The notes under the pieces were generated by a model that did no database searches, was not told the DNA's origin, and was given only the letters and a program-made list of their open reading frames with translations. The translations under genes were made by a program, and so were the position numbers. Below are positions 25,370 to 34,074 of a DNA stretch of 64,000 bases, piece after piece. The stretch comes from Gordonia rubripertincta (lineage in GTDB: Bacteria; Actinomycetota; Actinomycetes; Mycobacteriales; Mycobacteriaceae): positions 3,348,001 through 3,412,000 of the forward strand of contig NZ_CP136136.1 of the NCBI RefSeq assembly GCF_038024875.1. Direction: 5' to 3'. Every line of letters begins with the position of its first letter. Positions within the stretch are counted from its first letter, which is position 1.

Positions 25370-26710
25370 ATGCTCGCCCGAACTGACCTGCGCGGTAGCA
25401 CGCCGACGCTCGCCGAATTGCGTCGCGCGCTGCCCCGTGGGGGTACCGACGTCAATGCCGTACTCGACACGGTGACGCCGGTGGTGCATGCGGTGGCCGA
25501 GACCGGTACGCCCGCGGCGCTGGAGTTCGGTGAGAAGTTCGACGGCGTGCGGCCGACCTCCGTGCGGGTTCCGGCCCAGGTCATCGCCGACGCGCTCGCC
25601 GGTCTGGACGCGCAGGTCGCCGACGCGCTGCGCGAGTCGATCACCCGCGCGCGCAAGGTCCACTCCGATCAGCGTCGCGAGACCACCCGCACCCAGGTCG
25701 TCGACGGCGGCGTCGTCAGCGAGAAGTGGATTCCGGTTCGGCGCGTGGGCCTCTATGTTCCCGGCGGCAATGCGGTCTACCCGTCGTCGGTGATCATGAA
25801 CGTCGTCCCCGCCCAGGAAGCGGGCGTCGGTTCGCTGGTCGTCGCGTCGCCTCCGCAGAAGGACTTCGGCGGCTGGCCGCACCCGACGATCCTCGCCGCC
25901 TGCGCGCTCCTCGGCGTCGACGAGGTGTGGGCCGTCGGCGGTGCGCAGGGCGTCGCGCTCCTCGCCTACGGCGGTACCGATACGGATGCGGCCGACGAGC
26001 CGGGCGCCGTCCTCGACCCCGTCGACCTCATCACCGGTCCGGGCAACATCTACGTCACGGCAGCCAAACGCCTGTGCCGCAGCGTCGTCGGCATCGACTC
26101 CGAGGCCGGACCCACCGAGATCGCGATCCTCGCCGACGACTCGGCCGACGCGGGCATCATCGCCTCCGACCTCATCAGCCAGGCCGAACACGACGTCCTC
26201 GCCGCCTCGGTGCTCGTCACCGACAGCGCCGAGCTCGCCGACGCGGTCGATGCCGCCGTCGAGCAGCAGGCCGCCACCACCAAACACCGCGAACGCGTCA
26301 TCACCGCGCTGTCGGGGGAGCAGTCGGGCATCGTTCTCGTCGACGACGTCGAGGCCGGGCTGGCCGTCGTCGATGCCTATGCCGCCGAACATCTCGAGAT
26401 CCAGACCCGCGACGCCGCCGCGGTCGCCGACCGCGTCCACAACGCCGGCGCGATCTTCGTCGGGCCCTTCGCGCCGGTCAGCCTCGGCGACTACTGTGCG
26501 GGCTCGAATCACGTTCTGCCGACCTCGGGTTCGGCGCGCTTCGCGTCAGGCCTGTCGGTGCAGACCTTCCTCAAGGGCGTCCACGTCATCGACTACGACG
26601 AGGCCGCGCTGCGTGAGGTCGCCGACAAGGTCGTCACGCTCGCCGACGCCGAGGACCTGCCCGGCCACGGCGACGCGGTGAAGCAGCGTTTCGTGGGGTC
26701 GCGGTCGTGA
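25370..26710 (+). CDS. hisD: Histidinol dehydrogenase
   Basis: Catalyses the last two steps of histidine synthesis, L-histidinol to L-histidine with 2 NAD+, as a zinc homodimer. The 446 residues match the family length. Recognisable stretches are RRVGLYVPGG near 123, DLITGPGNIYVTAAKR near 220, GIDSEAGPTEIAILAD, QAEHDVLAASVLVT and GSNHVLPTSG near 383, which holds zinc- and substrate-contacting residues. ATG chosen over upstream in-frame codons because of GGAGAG just before it and the family-like N-terminus. First gene of the his operon; its stop overlaps the hisC start by 4 bases (GTGA). Confidence 0.96.
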   Translation: MLARTDLRGSTPTLAELRRALPRGGTDVNAVLDTVTPVVHAVAETGTPAALEFGEKFDGVRPTSVRVPAQVIADALAGLDAQVADALRESITRARKVHSDQRRETTRTQVVDGGVVSEKWIPVRRVGLYVPGGNAVYPSSVIMNVVPAQEAGVGSLVVASPPQKDFGGWPHPTILAACALLGVDEVWAVGGAQGVALLAYGGTDTDAADEPGAVLDPVDLITGPGNIYVTAAKRLCRSVVGIDSEAGPTEIAILADDSADAGIIASDLISQAEHDVLAASVLVTDSAELADAVDAAVEQQAATTKHRERVITALSGEQSGIVLVDDVEAGLAVVDAYAAEHLEIQTRDAAAVADRVHNAGAIFVGPFAPVSLGDYCAGSNHVLPTSGSARFASGLSVQTFLKGVHVIDYDEAALREVADKVVTLADAEDLPGHGDAVKQRFVGSRS

Positions 26711-27861
26711 CGGCATCGGATGCGGCCACGGACCAGACGAGCCTCCCCGGATCTCAGATCAGCGTCGACGACCTGCCCCTGCGGGAGAACCTGCGCGGCA
26801 AATCCGCATATGGCGCACCGCAACTCAAGGTGCCGGTCATTCTCAACACCAACGAGAACCCGCACCCGCCGTCGCAGGCCCTGATCGACGACGTCGCCGA
26901 GTCGGCGCGCGCCGCCGCCGCGGAACTGCACCGCTACCCGGATCGCGACGCGGTCGCCCTGCGCACCGACCTCGCCGCGTACCTGACCCGCGCCACCGGC
27001 GTGCAGCTCGGCGTCGAGAACCTTTGGGCGGCAAACGGTTCCAACGAGATCCTGCAGCAGCTGCTGCAGGCCTTCGGTGGCCCCGGTCGGTCCGCTCTCG
27101 GCTTCGTGCCGTCGTATTCGATGCACCCGATAATCTCCGACGGCACCGACACCACCTGGCTGGTTGCGGCACGGTCGCCCGACTTCGGTCTCGACATCGA
27201 CTACGCCGTCGCCGAGGTGACCAACCGCGAACCCGACGTGGTCTTCGTGACCTCGCCGAACAATCCGACCGGAGGCTCGCTCCCGCTCGCGGATCTGCGA
27301 CGCCTCGTCGAGGCCGCTCCCGGCATCGTGATCGTCGACGAGGCCTACGCCGAGTTCTCCGCCGCGCCGAGCGCGACCGAGCTGATCGACGAGTTCCCGA
27401 CCAAGGTCGTCGTCAGCCGCACCATGTCCAAGGCCTTTGCCTTCGCCGGCGGACGCCTCGGCTACCTGGCCGCCGCCCCGGCCGTCGTCGACGCCATCCA
27501 GCTCGTCCGCCTGCCTTACCACCTGTCGGTGCTCACGCAGGCCGCAGCGCGGGCCGCACTGCGGCACAGCGACGACACCCTCGCCGGTGTCGCCGCGATC
27601 ATCGCCGAACGCGAACGCGTGGTGACCGCGCTCACCGGTTTCAGCTACCGCGTCGTCGACTCGGACTCGAACTTCGTCCTGTTCGGCGGCTTCCGGGATG
27701 CTCCGGCGTCGTGGCAGCGTTACCTCGATGCCGGTGTCCTCATCCGGGACGTCGGGATCACCGGCCACCTGCGGGTGACCATCGGACTCCCGCACGAGAA
27801 CGACGCCTTCCTCGACGTCAGCCGCACGCTTGCCTCAACAGATCTGGAGAACTCTCAGTGA
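26707..27861 (+). CDS. hisC: Histidinol-phosphate aminotransferase
   Basis: PLP-dependent class I/II aminotransferase converting imidazole-acetol phosphate and glutamate to histidinol phosphate. The 384 residues include LNTNENPHPPS near 45, AANGSNEILQQLLQAFGG near 105, FVTSPNNPTGG near 182, DEAYAEF near 213, and the PLP-lysine motif SRTMSKAFAFAGGRLGY near 237. GTG start overlapping the hisD stop, and its own stop overlaps the hisB start (GTGA), indicating coupled translation. Confidence 0.96.
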   Translation: MTASDAATDQTSLPGSQISVDDLPLRENLRGKSAYGAPQLKVPVILNTNENPHPPSQALIDDVAESARAAAAELHRYPDRDAVALRTDLAAYLTRATGVQLGVENLWAANGSNEILQQLLQAFGGPGRSALGFVPSYSMHPIISDGTDTTWLVAARSPDFGLDIDYAVAEVTNREPDVVFVTSPNNPTGGSLPLADLRRLVEAAPGIVIVDEAYAEFSAAPSATELIDEFPTKVVVSRTMSKAFAFAGGRLGYLAAAPAVVDAIQLVRLPYHLSVLTQAAARAALRHSDDTLAGVAAIIAERERVVTALTGFSYRVVDSDSNFVLFGGFRDAPASWQRYLDAGVLIRDVGITGHLRVTIGLPHENDAFLDVSRTLASTDLENSQ

Positions 27862-28481
27862 GCATCCCCGCGCCTCGCATCGCGAAGGTCGAACGGACCA
27901 CCAAGGAATCCTCGATCTCGGTCGAACTGAACCTCGACGGAACCGGGATCACCGACATCTCCACGGGCATCGCGTTCTACGACCACATGCTGACGGCGTT
28001 CGGTCAGCACGGCAGCTTCGACCTCACGGTCAAGGCCGAGGGCGATATCGAGGTCGAGGGACACCACACCATCGAGGACACCGCCATCGTGCTCGGCCAG
28101 GCGCTCGGTCAGGCCCTCGGCGACAAGCGGGGCATCCGTCGCTTCGGCGACGCCTGGATCCCCATGGACGAGACCCTCGCGCAGGCCGTCGTCGACGTCT
28201 CCGGTCGCCCGTACTGCGTGCACACCGGGGAACCGGAACACCTGCTCACCGCGGTGATCGGCGGCTATCCAGGTGTTCCGTACTCGACGATCATCAACCG
28301 GCACGTCTTCGAGTCCATCGCCCTCAACGCCCGCATCGCCCTGCATGTGCGGGTGCTCTACGGCCGCGACCAGCACCACATCACCGAGGCTGAGTTCAAG
28401 GCCGTCGCGCGCGCACTGCGCACCGCCACCGAATACGACGCCCGCGTCAGCGGCGTCCCGTCGACGAAGGGAGCCCTGTGA
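27858..28481 (+). CDS. hisB: Imidazoleglycerol-phosphate dehydratase
   Basis: Manganese enzyme that dehydrates imidazole glycerol phosphate to imidazole acetol phosphate. The 207-residue monofunctional form (no phosphatase domain) is usual in actinobacteria. Metal ligands lie in FYDHMLTAFGQHG, EGHHTIEDTAI, NRHVFES and GRDQHHITEAEFKA. GTG start inside the hisC stop; stop overlaps hisH by 4 bases. Confidence 0.96.
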   Translation: MSIPAPRIAKVERTTKESSISVELNLDGTGITDISTGIAFYDHMLTAFGQHGSFDLTVKAEGDIEVEGHHTIEDTAIVLGQALGQALGDKRGIRRFGDAWIPMDETLAQAVVDVSGRPYCVHTGEPEHLLTAVIGGYPGVPYSTIINRHVFESIALNARIALHVRVLYGRDQHHITEAEFKAVARALRTATEYDARVSGVPSTKGAL

Positions 28482-29119
28482 GCGAAACCGACGTCACGAT
28501 CCTCGACTACGGTTCGGGCAACCTGCGCTCGGCGCAGCGGGCACTCGAACGTACCGGCGCCCAGGTGACGGTGACCTCCGATTTCAACACCGCGCTGGAG
28601 GCGACCGGCCTGGTCGTCCCCGGTGTGGGCGCGTTCGCCGCGTGCATGGAAGGCCTGCGTGCGGTGAAGGGCGACCGGATCATCGGTCGCCGTCTCGCCG
28701 GCGGACGCCCGGTTCTGGGCATCTGTGTCGGCATGCAGATCCTCTTCGAACGTGGTGTGGAGTTCGGGGTCGAGGCCGACGGCTGCGGTGAGTGGCCCGG
28801 CAGCGTCACCCAGCTGCCCGCGCCGGTCCTGCCGCACATGGGCTGGAACACCGTGGAGGCCCCGGAGGGGTCGGTGCTGTTCGACGGCCTCGACGCCGAC
28901 ACGCGCTTCTACTTCGTGCACTCCTACGCCGCGCAGAACTGGGAGATGGACAACGTCGGTTCGCCGCTCACCGCTCCGAAGCTGACCTGGGCCGAACACG
29001 GCGGACGCTTCCTGGCCGCAGTCGAGAACGGGCCGCTCTCGGCCACGCAGTTCCACCCGGAGAAATCCGGGGACGCCGGTGCCCAACTCCTGGAGAACTG
29101 GGTGAAGGGCCTCTCATGA
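28478..29119 (+). CDS. hisH: Imidazole glycerol phosphate synthase, glutamine amidotransferase subunit
   Basis: Class I glutaminase that supplies ammonia to HisF. 213 residues with nucleophile Cys in PVLGICVGMQILFE (near 84) and the His/Glu pair in ATQFHPEKSGDAG (near 191-193). N-terminal ILDYGSGNLRSAQRAL is typical. GTG start; the stop overlaps the next ATG (ATGA). Its partner hisF is three genes downstream, as in mycobacteria. Confidence 0.96.
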   Translation: MSETDVTILDYGSGNLRSAQRALERTGAQVTVTSDFNTALEATGLVVPGVGAFAACMEGLRAVKGDRIIGRRLAGGRPVLGICVGMQILFERGVEFGVEADGCGEWPGSVTQLPAPVLPHMGWNTVEAPEGSVLFDGLDADTRFYFVHSYAAQNWEMDNVGSPLTAPKLTWAEHGGRFLAAVENGPLSATQFHPEKSGDAGAQLLENWVKGLS

Positions 29120-29415
29120 CCGACGGCACGCCGGCCGGCGAAGCAGGCGGGGACAGCTCCGACACCCCGTCTGCAAGCGGCGGTTTCTCGATCGCCAAGC
29201 TCGCGTTCTACGCTCTCGGCGCCGGCGTGCTGGTCCTGGCGGTGTGCATACCGCTCATCCTCCTGCTGGCGAACTGGTCACCGCTCGCCGGTCTGGTCGC
29301 CGCACTGGCCGCAGTGGCCGCGATGATCGCGGCCATCGGTACCGTGGCAAACCGCATGGTCAACCGCGCGCGAGCACACCTGATCGCCGCCCGCGACGGA
29401 CACCCGCCCGCCTGA
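29116..29415 (+). CDS. Small two-helix membrane protein in the his operon
   Basis: 99 residues: a polar Gly/Ser/Asp-rich N-terminus (1-33), then two closely spaced hydrophobic helices (about 36-58 and 62-82) and a short Arg-rich tail, so probably a cytoplasmic-ended hairpin membrane protein. It overlaps the hisH stop by 4 bases and is followed by priA after 53 bases. A small membrane protein at this place occurs in several actinobacterial his operons, but I know of no function. It has no enzymatic motif. Confidence 0.8.
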   Translation: MTDGTPAGEAGGDSSDTPSASGGFSIAKLAFYALGAGVLVLAVCIPLILLLANWSPLAGLVAALAAVAAMIAAIGTVANRMVNRARAHLIAARDGHPPA

Positions 29416-29468
29416 CCCGCCCGAACACACAACAGCCCGACCCGAGAACAGACAGGAACACTCCACCC

Positions 29469-30212
29469 ATGGGTAGCACCCTCGAACTCCTTCCCGCCGT
29501 CGACGTCGCCGACGGGCAGGCGGTCCGCCTCGTCCAGGGCGCGGCCGGCACCGAAACCTCCTACGGCTCGCCGCGCGATGCGGCGCTGGCGTGGCAGAAC
29601 GACGGTGCGGAGTGGATCCATCTCGTCGACCTCGACGCGGCCTTCGGACGCGGCGACAACCGCGACCTCCTCGCCGGTGTCGTCGGCGAACTCGACGTGA
29701 AGGTCGAGCTGTCCGGCGGTATTCGCGACGATGAGTCGCTCGCCGCCGCACTCGCGACCGGGTGCACCCGCGTCAATCTGGGCACCGCCGCTCTGGAGAA
29801 CCCGGAATGGTGCGCTCGCGCGATCGCTGAGCACGGTGACCGCATCGCTGTCGGCCTCGACGTCATCCGCGACGGCGACTCCTACCGGCTGCGCGGCCGC
29901 GGCTGGGTCACCGACGGCGGAGACCTGTGGGAGGTCCTCGAACGCCTCAACCGCGACGGCTGCTCGCGTTACGTCGTGACCGACGTGTCCAAGGACGGCA
30001 CCCTCCAGGGCCCGAACCTCGAACTGCTCGCCGAGGTCGCCGCGGCCACCGACGCCCCGATCGTCGCCTCCGGCGGGGTCTCGGCCATCGACGACCTCGT
30101 CGCCATCGCCGGTCTCGTCGGCCAGGGCGTCGAGGGCGCGATCGTCGGCAAGGCCCTCTATGCCGGCCGCTTCACCCTGCCCGAGGCACTCACGGCCGTC
30201 GCCGGGGTCTGA
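29469..30212 (+). CDS. priA: Phosphoribosyl isomerase A (bifunctional HisA/TrpF)
   Basis: A (beta/alpha)8 sugar isomerase of 247 residues. In actinobacteria the HisA homologue (PriA) usually also performs the TrpF step, isomerising both ProFAR and phosphoribosyl anthranilate. Catalytic aspartates are in LLPAVDVADGQAVRL (Asp11 region) and VVTDVSKDGTLQGPN (near 175). Phosphate-site glycines are in VELSGGIRDD and IVASGGVSAI. No trpF is seen in the trp cluster of this window, which fits a dual role. The stop shares one base with the next ATG. Confidence 0.94.
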   Translation: MGSTLELLPAVDVADGQAVRLVQGAAGTETSYGSPRDAALAWQNDGAEWIHLVDLDAAFGRGDNRDLLAGVVGELDVKVELSGGIRDDESLAAALATGCTRVNLGTAALENPEWCARAIAEHGDRIAVGLDVIRDGDSYRLRGRGWVTDGGDLWEVLERLNRDGCSRYVVTDVSKDGTLQGPNLELLAEVAAATDAPIVASGGVSAIDDLVAIAGLVGQGVEGAIVGKALYAGRFTLPEALTAVAGV

Positions 30213-31033
30213 TGAGCGCAACCCAGAGCTCGCTCGACCTCCCGCGGTTGCTCGACACCGCGGGATCGGTCCTCGACGCCGCCGTCGAGACCTTCGTCGA
30301 AGGTCTGGGCGCGCCGAGTGCGGTGCACAAGGGCGGCACGGACTTCGCCACCCAGGTCGACCTCGATCTGGAACGGCGGATCTCGGCCGAGCTCGAGGAC
30401 CGGACGCAGATCCCGGTTCACGGTGAGGAATTCGGCGGCGCCGACCCGGTCGACGGCCCGGTGTGGGTGCTCGACCCGGTCGACGGCACGTTCAACTATT
30501 CGGCGGGCATGCCGCTGACCGGCATCCTGCTCGGCCTCGTCGTCGACGGTGAGGCGACACTCGGCCTGACGTGGCTGCCGCTGCTGAACCGGAAGTACGC
30601 CGCCCACGCCGACGGTCCGCTGATGATCAACGGCGAGGTCGCCGAACCGTTGCCGGACATGCCGCTGGAGGAGGCCGCGATCGCCTTCGGGCCCTTCAAC
30701 GCCGCCGGGCGTGGCCGCTATGCGGGTGATCGTCGGGCAGACCTGTTGCGCGCGTTGAGTTCCCGCGTCGCCCGCATCCGGATGACGGGCAGTACCGGCG
30801 TCGACATGGCGTTCACCGCCTCGGGCGTCTTCGGCGGCGCCGTCGCGTTCGGTCGGCATCCGTGGGACAACGCGGCGGGCGCCGCGCTGGTCCGGGCCGC
30901 CGGCGGGGTCGCCTCCGACATCGCGGGTGAGCGCTGGACGGTCGCCTCCCCGTCACTGGTCGCGGGTACGCCGACCGTACATGCGGGTCTGATGGCAGTG
31001 ATCGAGGAAACGGTCGGGGAGTGGTCGGAATGA
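30212..31033 (+). CDS. impA: Inositol monophosphatase family protein (ImpA-like) in the his operon
   Basis: Mg2+-dependent phosphatase of 273 residues. Family motifs are GGTDFATQVDLDLE near 43, the metal-binding GEEFGG and DPVDGTFNYSAG near 89-100, and the C-terminal HPWDNAAGAALVRAAGGV near 213. The same gene lies between hisA and hisF in mycobacteria (impA). It may act as histidinol-phosphate phosphatase or on inositol phosphate; the sequence alone does not decide, and location favours the former only weakly. ATG overlaps the priA stop by one base. Confidence 0.88.
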   Translation: MSATQSSLDLPRLLDTAGSVLDAAVETFVEGLGAPSAVHKGGTDFATQVDLDLERRISAELEDRTQIPVHGEEFGGADPVDGPVWVLDPVDGTFNYSAGMPLTGILLGLVVDGEATLGLTWLPLLNRKYAAHADGPLMINGEVAEPLPDMPLEEAAIAFGPFNAAGRGRYAGDRRADLLRALSSRVARIRMTGSTGVDMAFTASGVFGGAVAFGRHPWDNAAGAALVRAAGGVASDIAGERWTVASPSLVAGTPTVHAGLMAVIEETVGEWSE

Positions 31034-31101
31034 GCGCCCCGGCAACCGATGAGACAGGCACGAGAGCATCCCATGAAGAACGAGCACGCGAAGGAGACAC
31101 G

Positions 31102-31875
31102 ATGACGCTGGCGACCCGGGTCATCCCGTGCCTCGACGTCGACGACGGTCGCGTCGTGAAGGGCGTCAACTTCGAGAACCTCCGCGACGCCGGCGATCCC
31201 GTCGAGCTGGCCGAGCGTTATGACCGCGAGGGCGCCGACGAACTGACCTTCCTCGACGTCACCGCGTCGAGCTCGGGACGTTCCACGATGATCGACGTCG
31301 TCAAGCGGACCGCCGATCAGGTGTTCATCCCGCTGACCGTCGGCGGCGGCATCCGCACCGTCGAGGACGTCGACATGATGCTGCGCGCCGGCGCGGACAA
31401 GGTCAGCGTCAACACCGCCGCGATCGCACGCCCCGAGGTCCTCGGCGAGATGAGCCGACGATTCGGCTCGCAGTGCATCGTCCTGTCGGTCGACGCGCGG
31501 ACCGTGCCGGAGGGCTCGGAGCCGACGCCGTCAGGCTGGGAGGTCACCACGCACGGCGGCCGCAAGGGCACCGGCATCGACGCCGTCGAATGGGCGCGAC
31601 GCGGCCAGGACCTCGGTGTCGGTGAGATCCTGCTCAACTCGATGGACGCCGACGGCACCAAGCAGGGTTTCGACCTGCGCATGCTCAAGGCGGTCCGCGC
31701 GGCCGTGCGGGTCCCGGTCATCGCCAGCGGCGGTGCGGGCAAGGTCGAGGACTTCGCACCCGCCGTCCAGGCCGGTGCGGACGCAGTGCTCGCCGCCTCG
31801 GTCTTCCACTTCGGCGAACTCACCATCCACGAGGTGAAGGCGGCCATGGCCGAGGCCGGGATCACCGTCCGATGA
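31102..31875 (+). CDS. hisF: Imidazole glycerol phosphate synthase, cyclase subunit
   Basis: Uses HisH-derived ammonia to turn PRFAR into imidazole glycerol phosphate and AICAR. 257 residues, (beta/alpha)8 barrel. Catalytic Asp in RVIPCLDVDDGRVVKG (Asp11) and in LLNSMDADGTKQGFD (near 135); phosphate-binding PLTVGGGIRT and VIASGGAGKVEDF. ATG is preceded by AAGGAGA at ideal spacing; an in-frame GTG upstream at 31021 overlaps the previous gene and would add 27 non-conserved residues. Confidence 0.96.
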   Translation: MTLATRVIPCLDVDDGRVVKGVNFENLRDAGDPVELAERYDREGADELTFLDVTASSSGRSTMIDVVKRTADQVFIPLTVGGGIRTVEDVDMMLRAGADKVSVNTAAIARPEVLGEMSRRFGSQCIVLSVDARTVPEGSEPTPSGWEVTTHGGRKGTGIDAVEWARRGQDLGVGEILLNSMDADGTKQGFDLRMLKAVRAAVRVPVIASGGAGKVEDFAPAVQAGADAVLAASVFHFGELTIHEVKAAMAEAGITVR

Positions 31876-31894
31876 CACAGGCAGGAGAACGCTG

Positions 31895-32266
31895 ATGGCA
31901 CTCGATCCGGCGCTCGCCGCACGTCTCAAGCGCAACGCCGACGGACTGTTCAGCGCGGTTGCGCAGGAACGTTCCACCGGCGACGTCCTGATGGTCGCGT
32001 GGATGGACGACGCCGCTCTCGAGCAGACGCTCGCCACCCGCAAGGCGACCTACTACTCGCGCTCGCGCCAGGAGTACTGGGTCAAGGGCGAGACGAGCGG
32101 CCACACCCAGTACGTGCACGACGCACGCCTCGACTGCGACGGCGACACCGTGTTGCTCGTCGTCGACCAGGTCGGCGCGGCCTGCCATACCGGGAACCAC
32201 AGCTGTTTCGACACCGGCTCGCTGCCGTTCGGAGTAGAAGCCCGGCCGGTCGACTCCGCACAGTAG
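31895..32266 (+). CDS. hisI: Phosphoribosyl-AMP cyclohydrolase
   Basis: Zinc enzyme opening the adenine ring of PR-AMP in histidine synthesis. 123 residues, cyclohydrolase domain only (HisE is separate in actinobacteria). Motifs: DVLMVAWMDDAALEQTL, YYSRSRQEYWVKGETSGH, and the Cys/Asp metal site in LDCDGDTVLLVVDQVGAACH and TGNHSCF. Good AGGAGA before the ATG. Last his gene of the block. Confidence 0.95.
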   Translation: MALDPALAARLKRNADGLFSAVAQERSTGDVLMVAWMDDAALEQTLATRKATYYSRSRQEYWVKGETSGHTQYVHDARLDCDGDTVLLVVDQVGAACHTGNHSCFDTGSLPFGVEARPVDSAQ

Positions 32267-32305
32267 ATTTCCATCGTGATCACACCCGAAAGGCGGTGAC
32301 GCTGC

Positions 32306-32485
32306 ATGCCCCTCATCCAGATCTCGCAGACCCCCGGACTCTCCGACCGCGTCAAGCGCGAGACCATCGCGGCGGTGACCGAGGCGTACGCCAAGGCGAC
32401 CGGCAAGAACCCGGATTCCGTCTGGGTGACGATCACCGAGGTACCCCGTACCCAGTGGGGCGTCGGCGGCGAGCCCCTCGGATGA
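32306..32485 (+). CDS. 4-oxalocrotonate tautomerase family protein
   Basis: A 59-residue tautomerase-fold protein. After Met removal the N-terminus is Pro (MPLIQISQTPGLSDRVK), the catalytic base of this superfamily. The C-terminal half (TGKNPDSVWVTITEVPRTQW) has the expected beta-hairpin and conserved Val/Ile/Glu pattern. Its stop overlaps the trpE ATG by 4 bases, so it is translated with trpE. Substrate unknown; the place between hisI and trpE suggests constitutive expression rather than an aromatic catabolic operon. Confidence 0.88.
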   Translation: MPLIQISQTPGLSDRVKRETIAAVTEAYAKATGKNPDSVWVTITEVPRTQWGVGGEPLG

Positions 32486-34074
32486 GCGGCGTGACATCGG
32501 CGGCCGAGGCCCACACGACGACCCTCACGGACTTCCTCGACCTCGCCCGCGACCATCGCGTGGTGCCGGTGACCCGCAAGGTGCTCGCCGATTCCGAGAC
32601 CCCGCTGTCGGCGTACCGCAAGCTCGCCGGCGATCGTCCCGGCACCTTCCTGCTGGAGTCGGCGGAGAACGGCCGGTCCTGGTCGCGCTGGTCCTTCATC
32701 GGGGCCGGGGCGCCGTCGGCGCTGACCGTCGTCGACGGTCAGGCGCACTGGTGGGGTTCGGTGCCGGTGGGCGCCCCCGAGGGAGGCGACGCCCTCGAGG
32801 TGCTGGCCGAGTCCCTGCGCGTGCTCAAGACCGACCCGTTGCCCGGCATGCCGCCGCTGACCGGCGGCTTTGTCGGGTTCATGGCCTACGACATGGTCCG
32901 ACGCCTCGAGCGGCTCCCGGAGACCACCGTCGACGACCTCGGTCTCCCGGACATGATGATGGTGCTGGCCACCGACCTCGCCGCCGTCGACCACCACGAG
33001 GGCACGATCACGCTGATCGCCAACGCCGTCAACTGGGACGGCTCGGACGAGCGCGTCGAAGAGGCGTACGCCGACGCCGTGGCCCGGCTCGACCGGATGA
33101 CCGAGGCGCTGGCCGCACCCGCGTCGTCGACGGTCTCGACCTTCGACCGGCCCAAGCCGGACTTCACCGCGCAGCGCACGCTCGAGGAGTACAGCGAGAT
33201 CGTCACGAGTCTCGTCGGCGAGATCGAGGCGGGTGAGGCCTTCCAGGTCGTGCCGTCGATGCGATTCGAGATGGACACCGATGCCGATCCGCTCGATGTC
33301 TACCGCGTGCTCCGTGCATCCAATCCCAGCCCGTACATGTACCTGCTGCGGATGCCGGGGACTGAGGCGAACAGCGACACCGCGGCCCCCGACGCGATCG
33401 CCCGCAAGCCGTTCACGATTGTCGGCAGCAGCCCGGAGGCACTGGTCACCGTCTCCGACCGGATCGCGACCACGCACCCCATCGCCGGCACGCGCTGGCG
33501 CGGCGCCACCGAGGAAGAGGACCAGCTGCTCGGCAAGGGTCTTCTCGAGGACGAGAAGGAGAACGCCGAACACCTCATGCTCGTCGATCTCGGTCGAAAC
33601 GATCTCGGCCGCGTGTGCGTCCCGGGCACGGTGAAGGTCAGCGACTACCGCCACATCGAGCGGTACAGCCACGTCATGCACCTGGTGTCGACGGTGTCGG
33701 GCACCCTGCGCGAGGACAAACACGCGCTCGACGCGGTGACCGCCTGCTTCCCGGCGGGCACGCTCACCGGTGCGCCCAAGGTGCGCGCGATGGAGCTCAT
33801 CGACGAACATGAAAAGACACGGCGCGGTCTCTACGGCGGTATCGTCGGCTACCTCGACTTCGCCGGCAACGCAGACACCGCGATCGCCATCCGCACCGCG
33901 CTCCTCGCGCGCGGCCAGGCCTATGTGCAGGCCGGTGGCGGCGTGGTCGCCGACAGCGAGCCCGAATACGAGTACAACGAGGCGCGCAACAAGGCGACCG
34001 CGGTGCTCAACGCCGTCGCCGCCGCGTCGACGATGACAAGGGTCGGGGAGACCCCGACAGGAGACAGCGCGTGA
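32482..34074 (+). CDS. trpE: Anthranilate synthase component I
   Basis: Converts chorismate and ammonia/glutamine to anthranilate, the first tryptophan-specific step. 530 residues. The N-terminal LLESAENGRSWSRWSFIG (near 56) is the tryptophan feedback-binding motif. The C-terminal chorismate-binding domain shows FTIVGSSPEALV, PIAGTRWRG, LVDLGRNDLGRVC, ACFPAGTLTGAPKVRAMELI and GIVGYLDFAGN. ATG overlaps the tautomerase stop and the TGA overlaps the next GTG. The amidotransferase trpG is not in this window. Confidence 0.96.
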   Translation: MSGVTSAAEAHTTTLTDFLDLARDHRVVPVTRKVLADSETPLSAYRKLAGDRPGTFLLESAENGRSWSRWSFIGAGAPSALTVVDGQAHWWGSVPVGAPEGGDALEVLAESLRVLKTDPLPGMPPLTGGFVGFMAYDMVRRLERLPETTVDDLGLPDMMMVLATDLAAVDHHEGTITLIANAVNWDGSDERVEEAYADAVARLDRMTEALAAPASSTVSTFDRPKPDFTAQRTLEEYSEIVTSLVGEIEAGEAFQVVPSMRFEMDTDADPLDVYRVLRASNPSPYMYLLRMPGTEANSDTAAPDAIARKPFTIVGSSPEALVTVSDRIATTHPIAGTRWRGATEEEDQLLGKGLLEDEKENAEHLMLVDLGRNDLGRVCVPGTVKVSDYRHIERYSHVMHLVSTVSGTLREDKHALDAVTACFPAGTLTGAPKVRAMELIDEHEKTRRGLYGGIVGYLDFAGNADTAIAIRTALLARGQAYVQAGGGVVADSEPEYEYNEARNKATAVLNAVAAASTMTRVGETPTGDSA

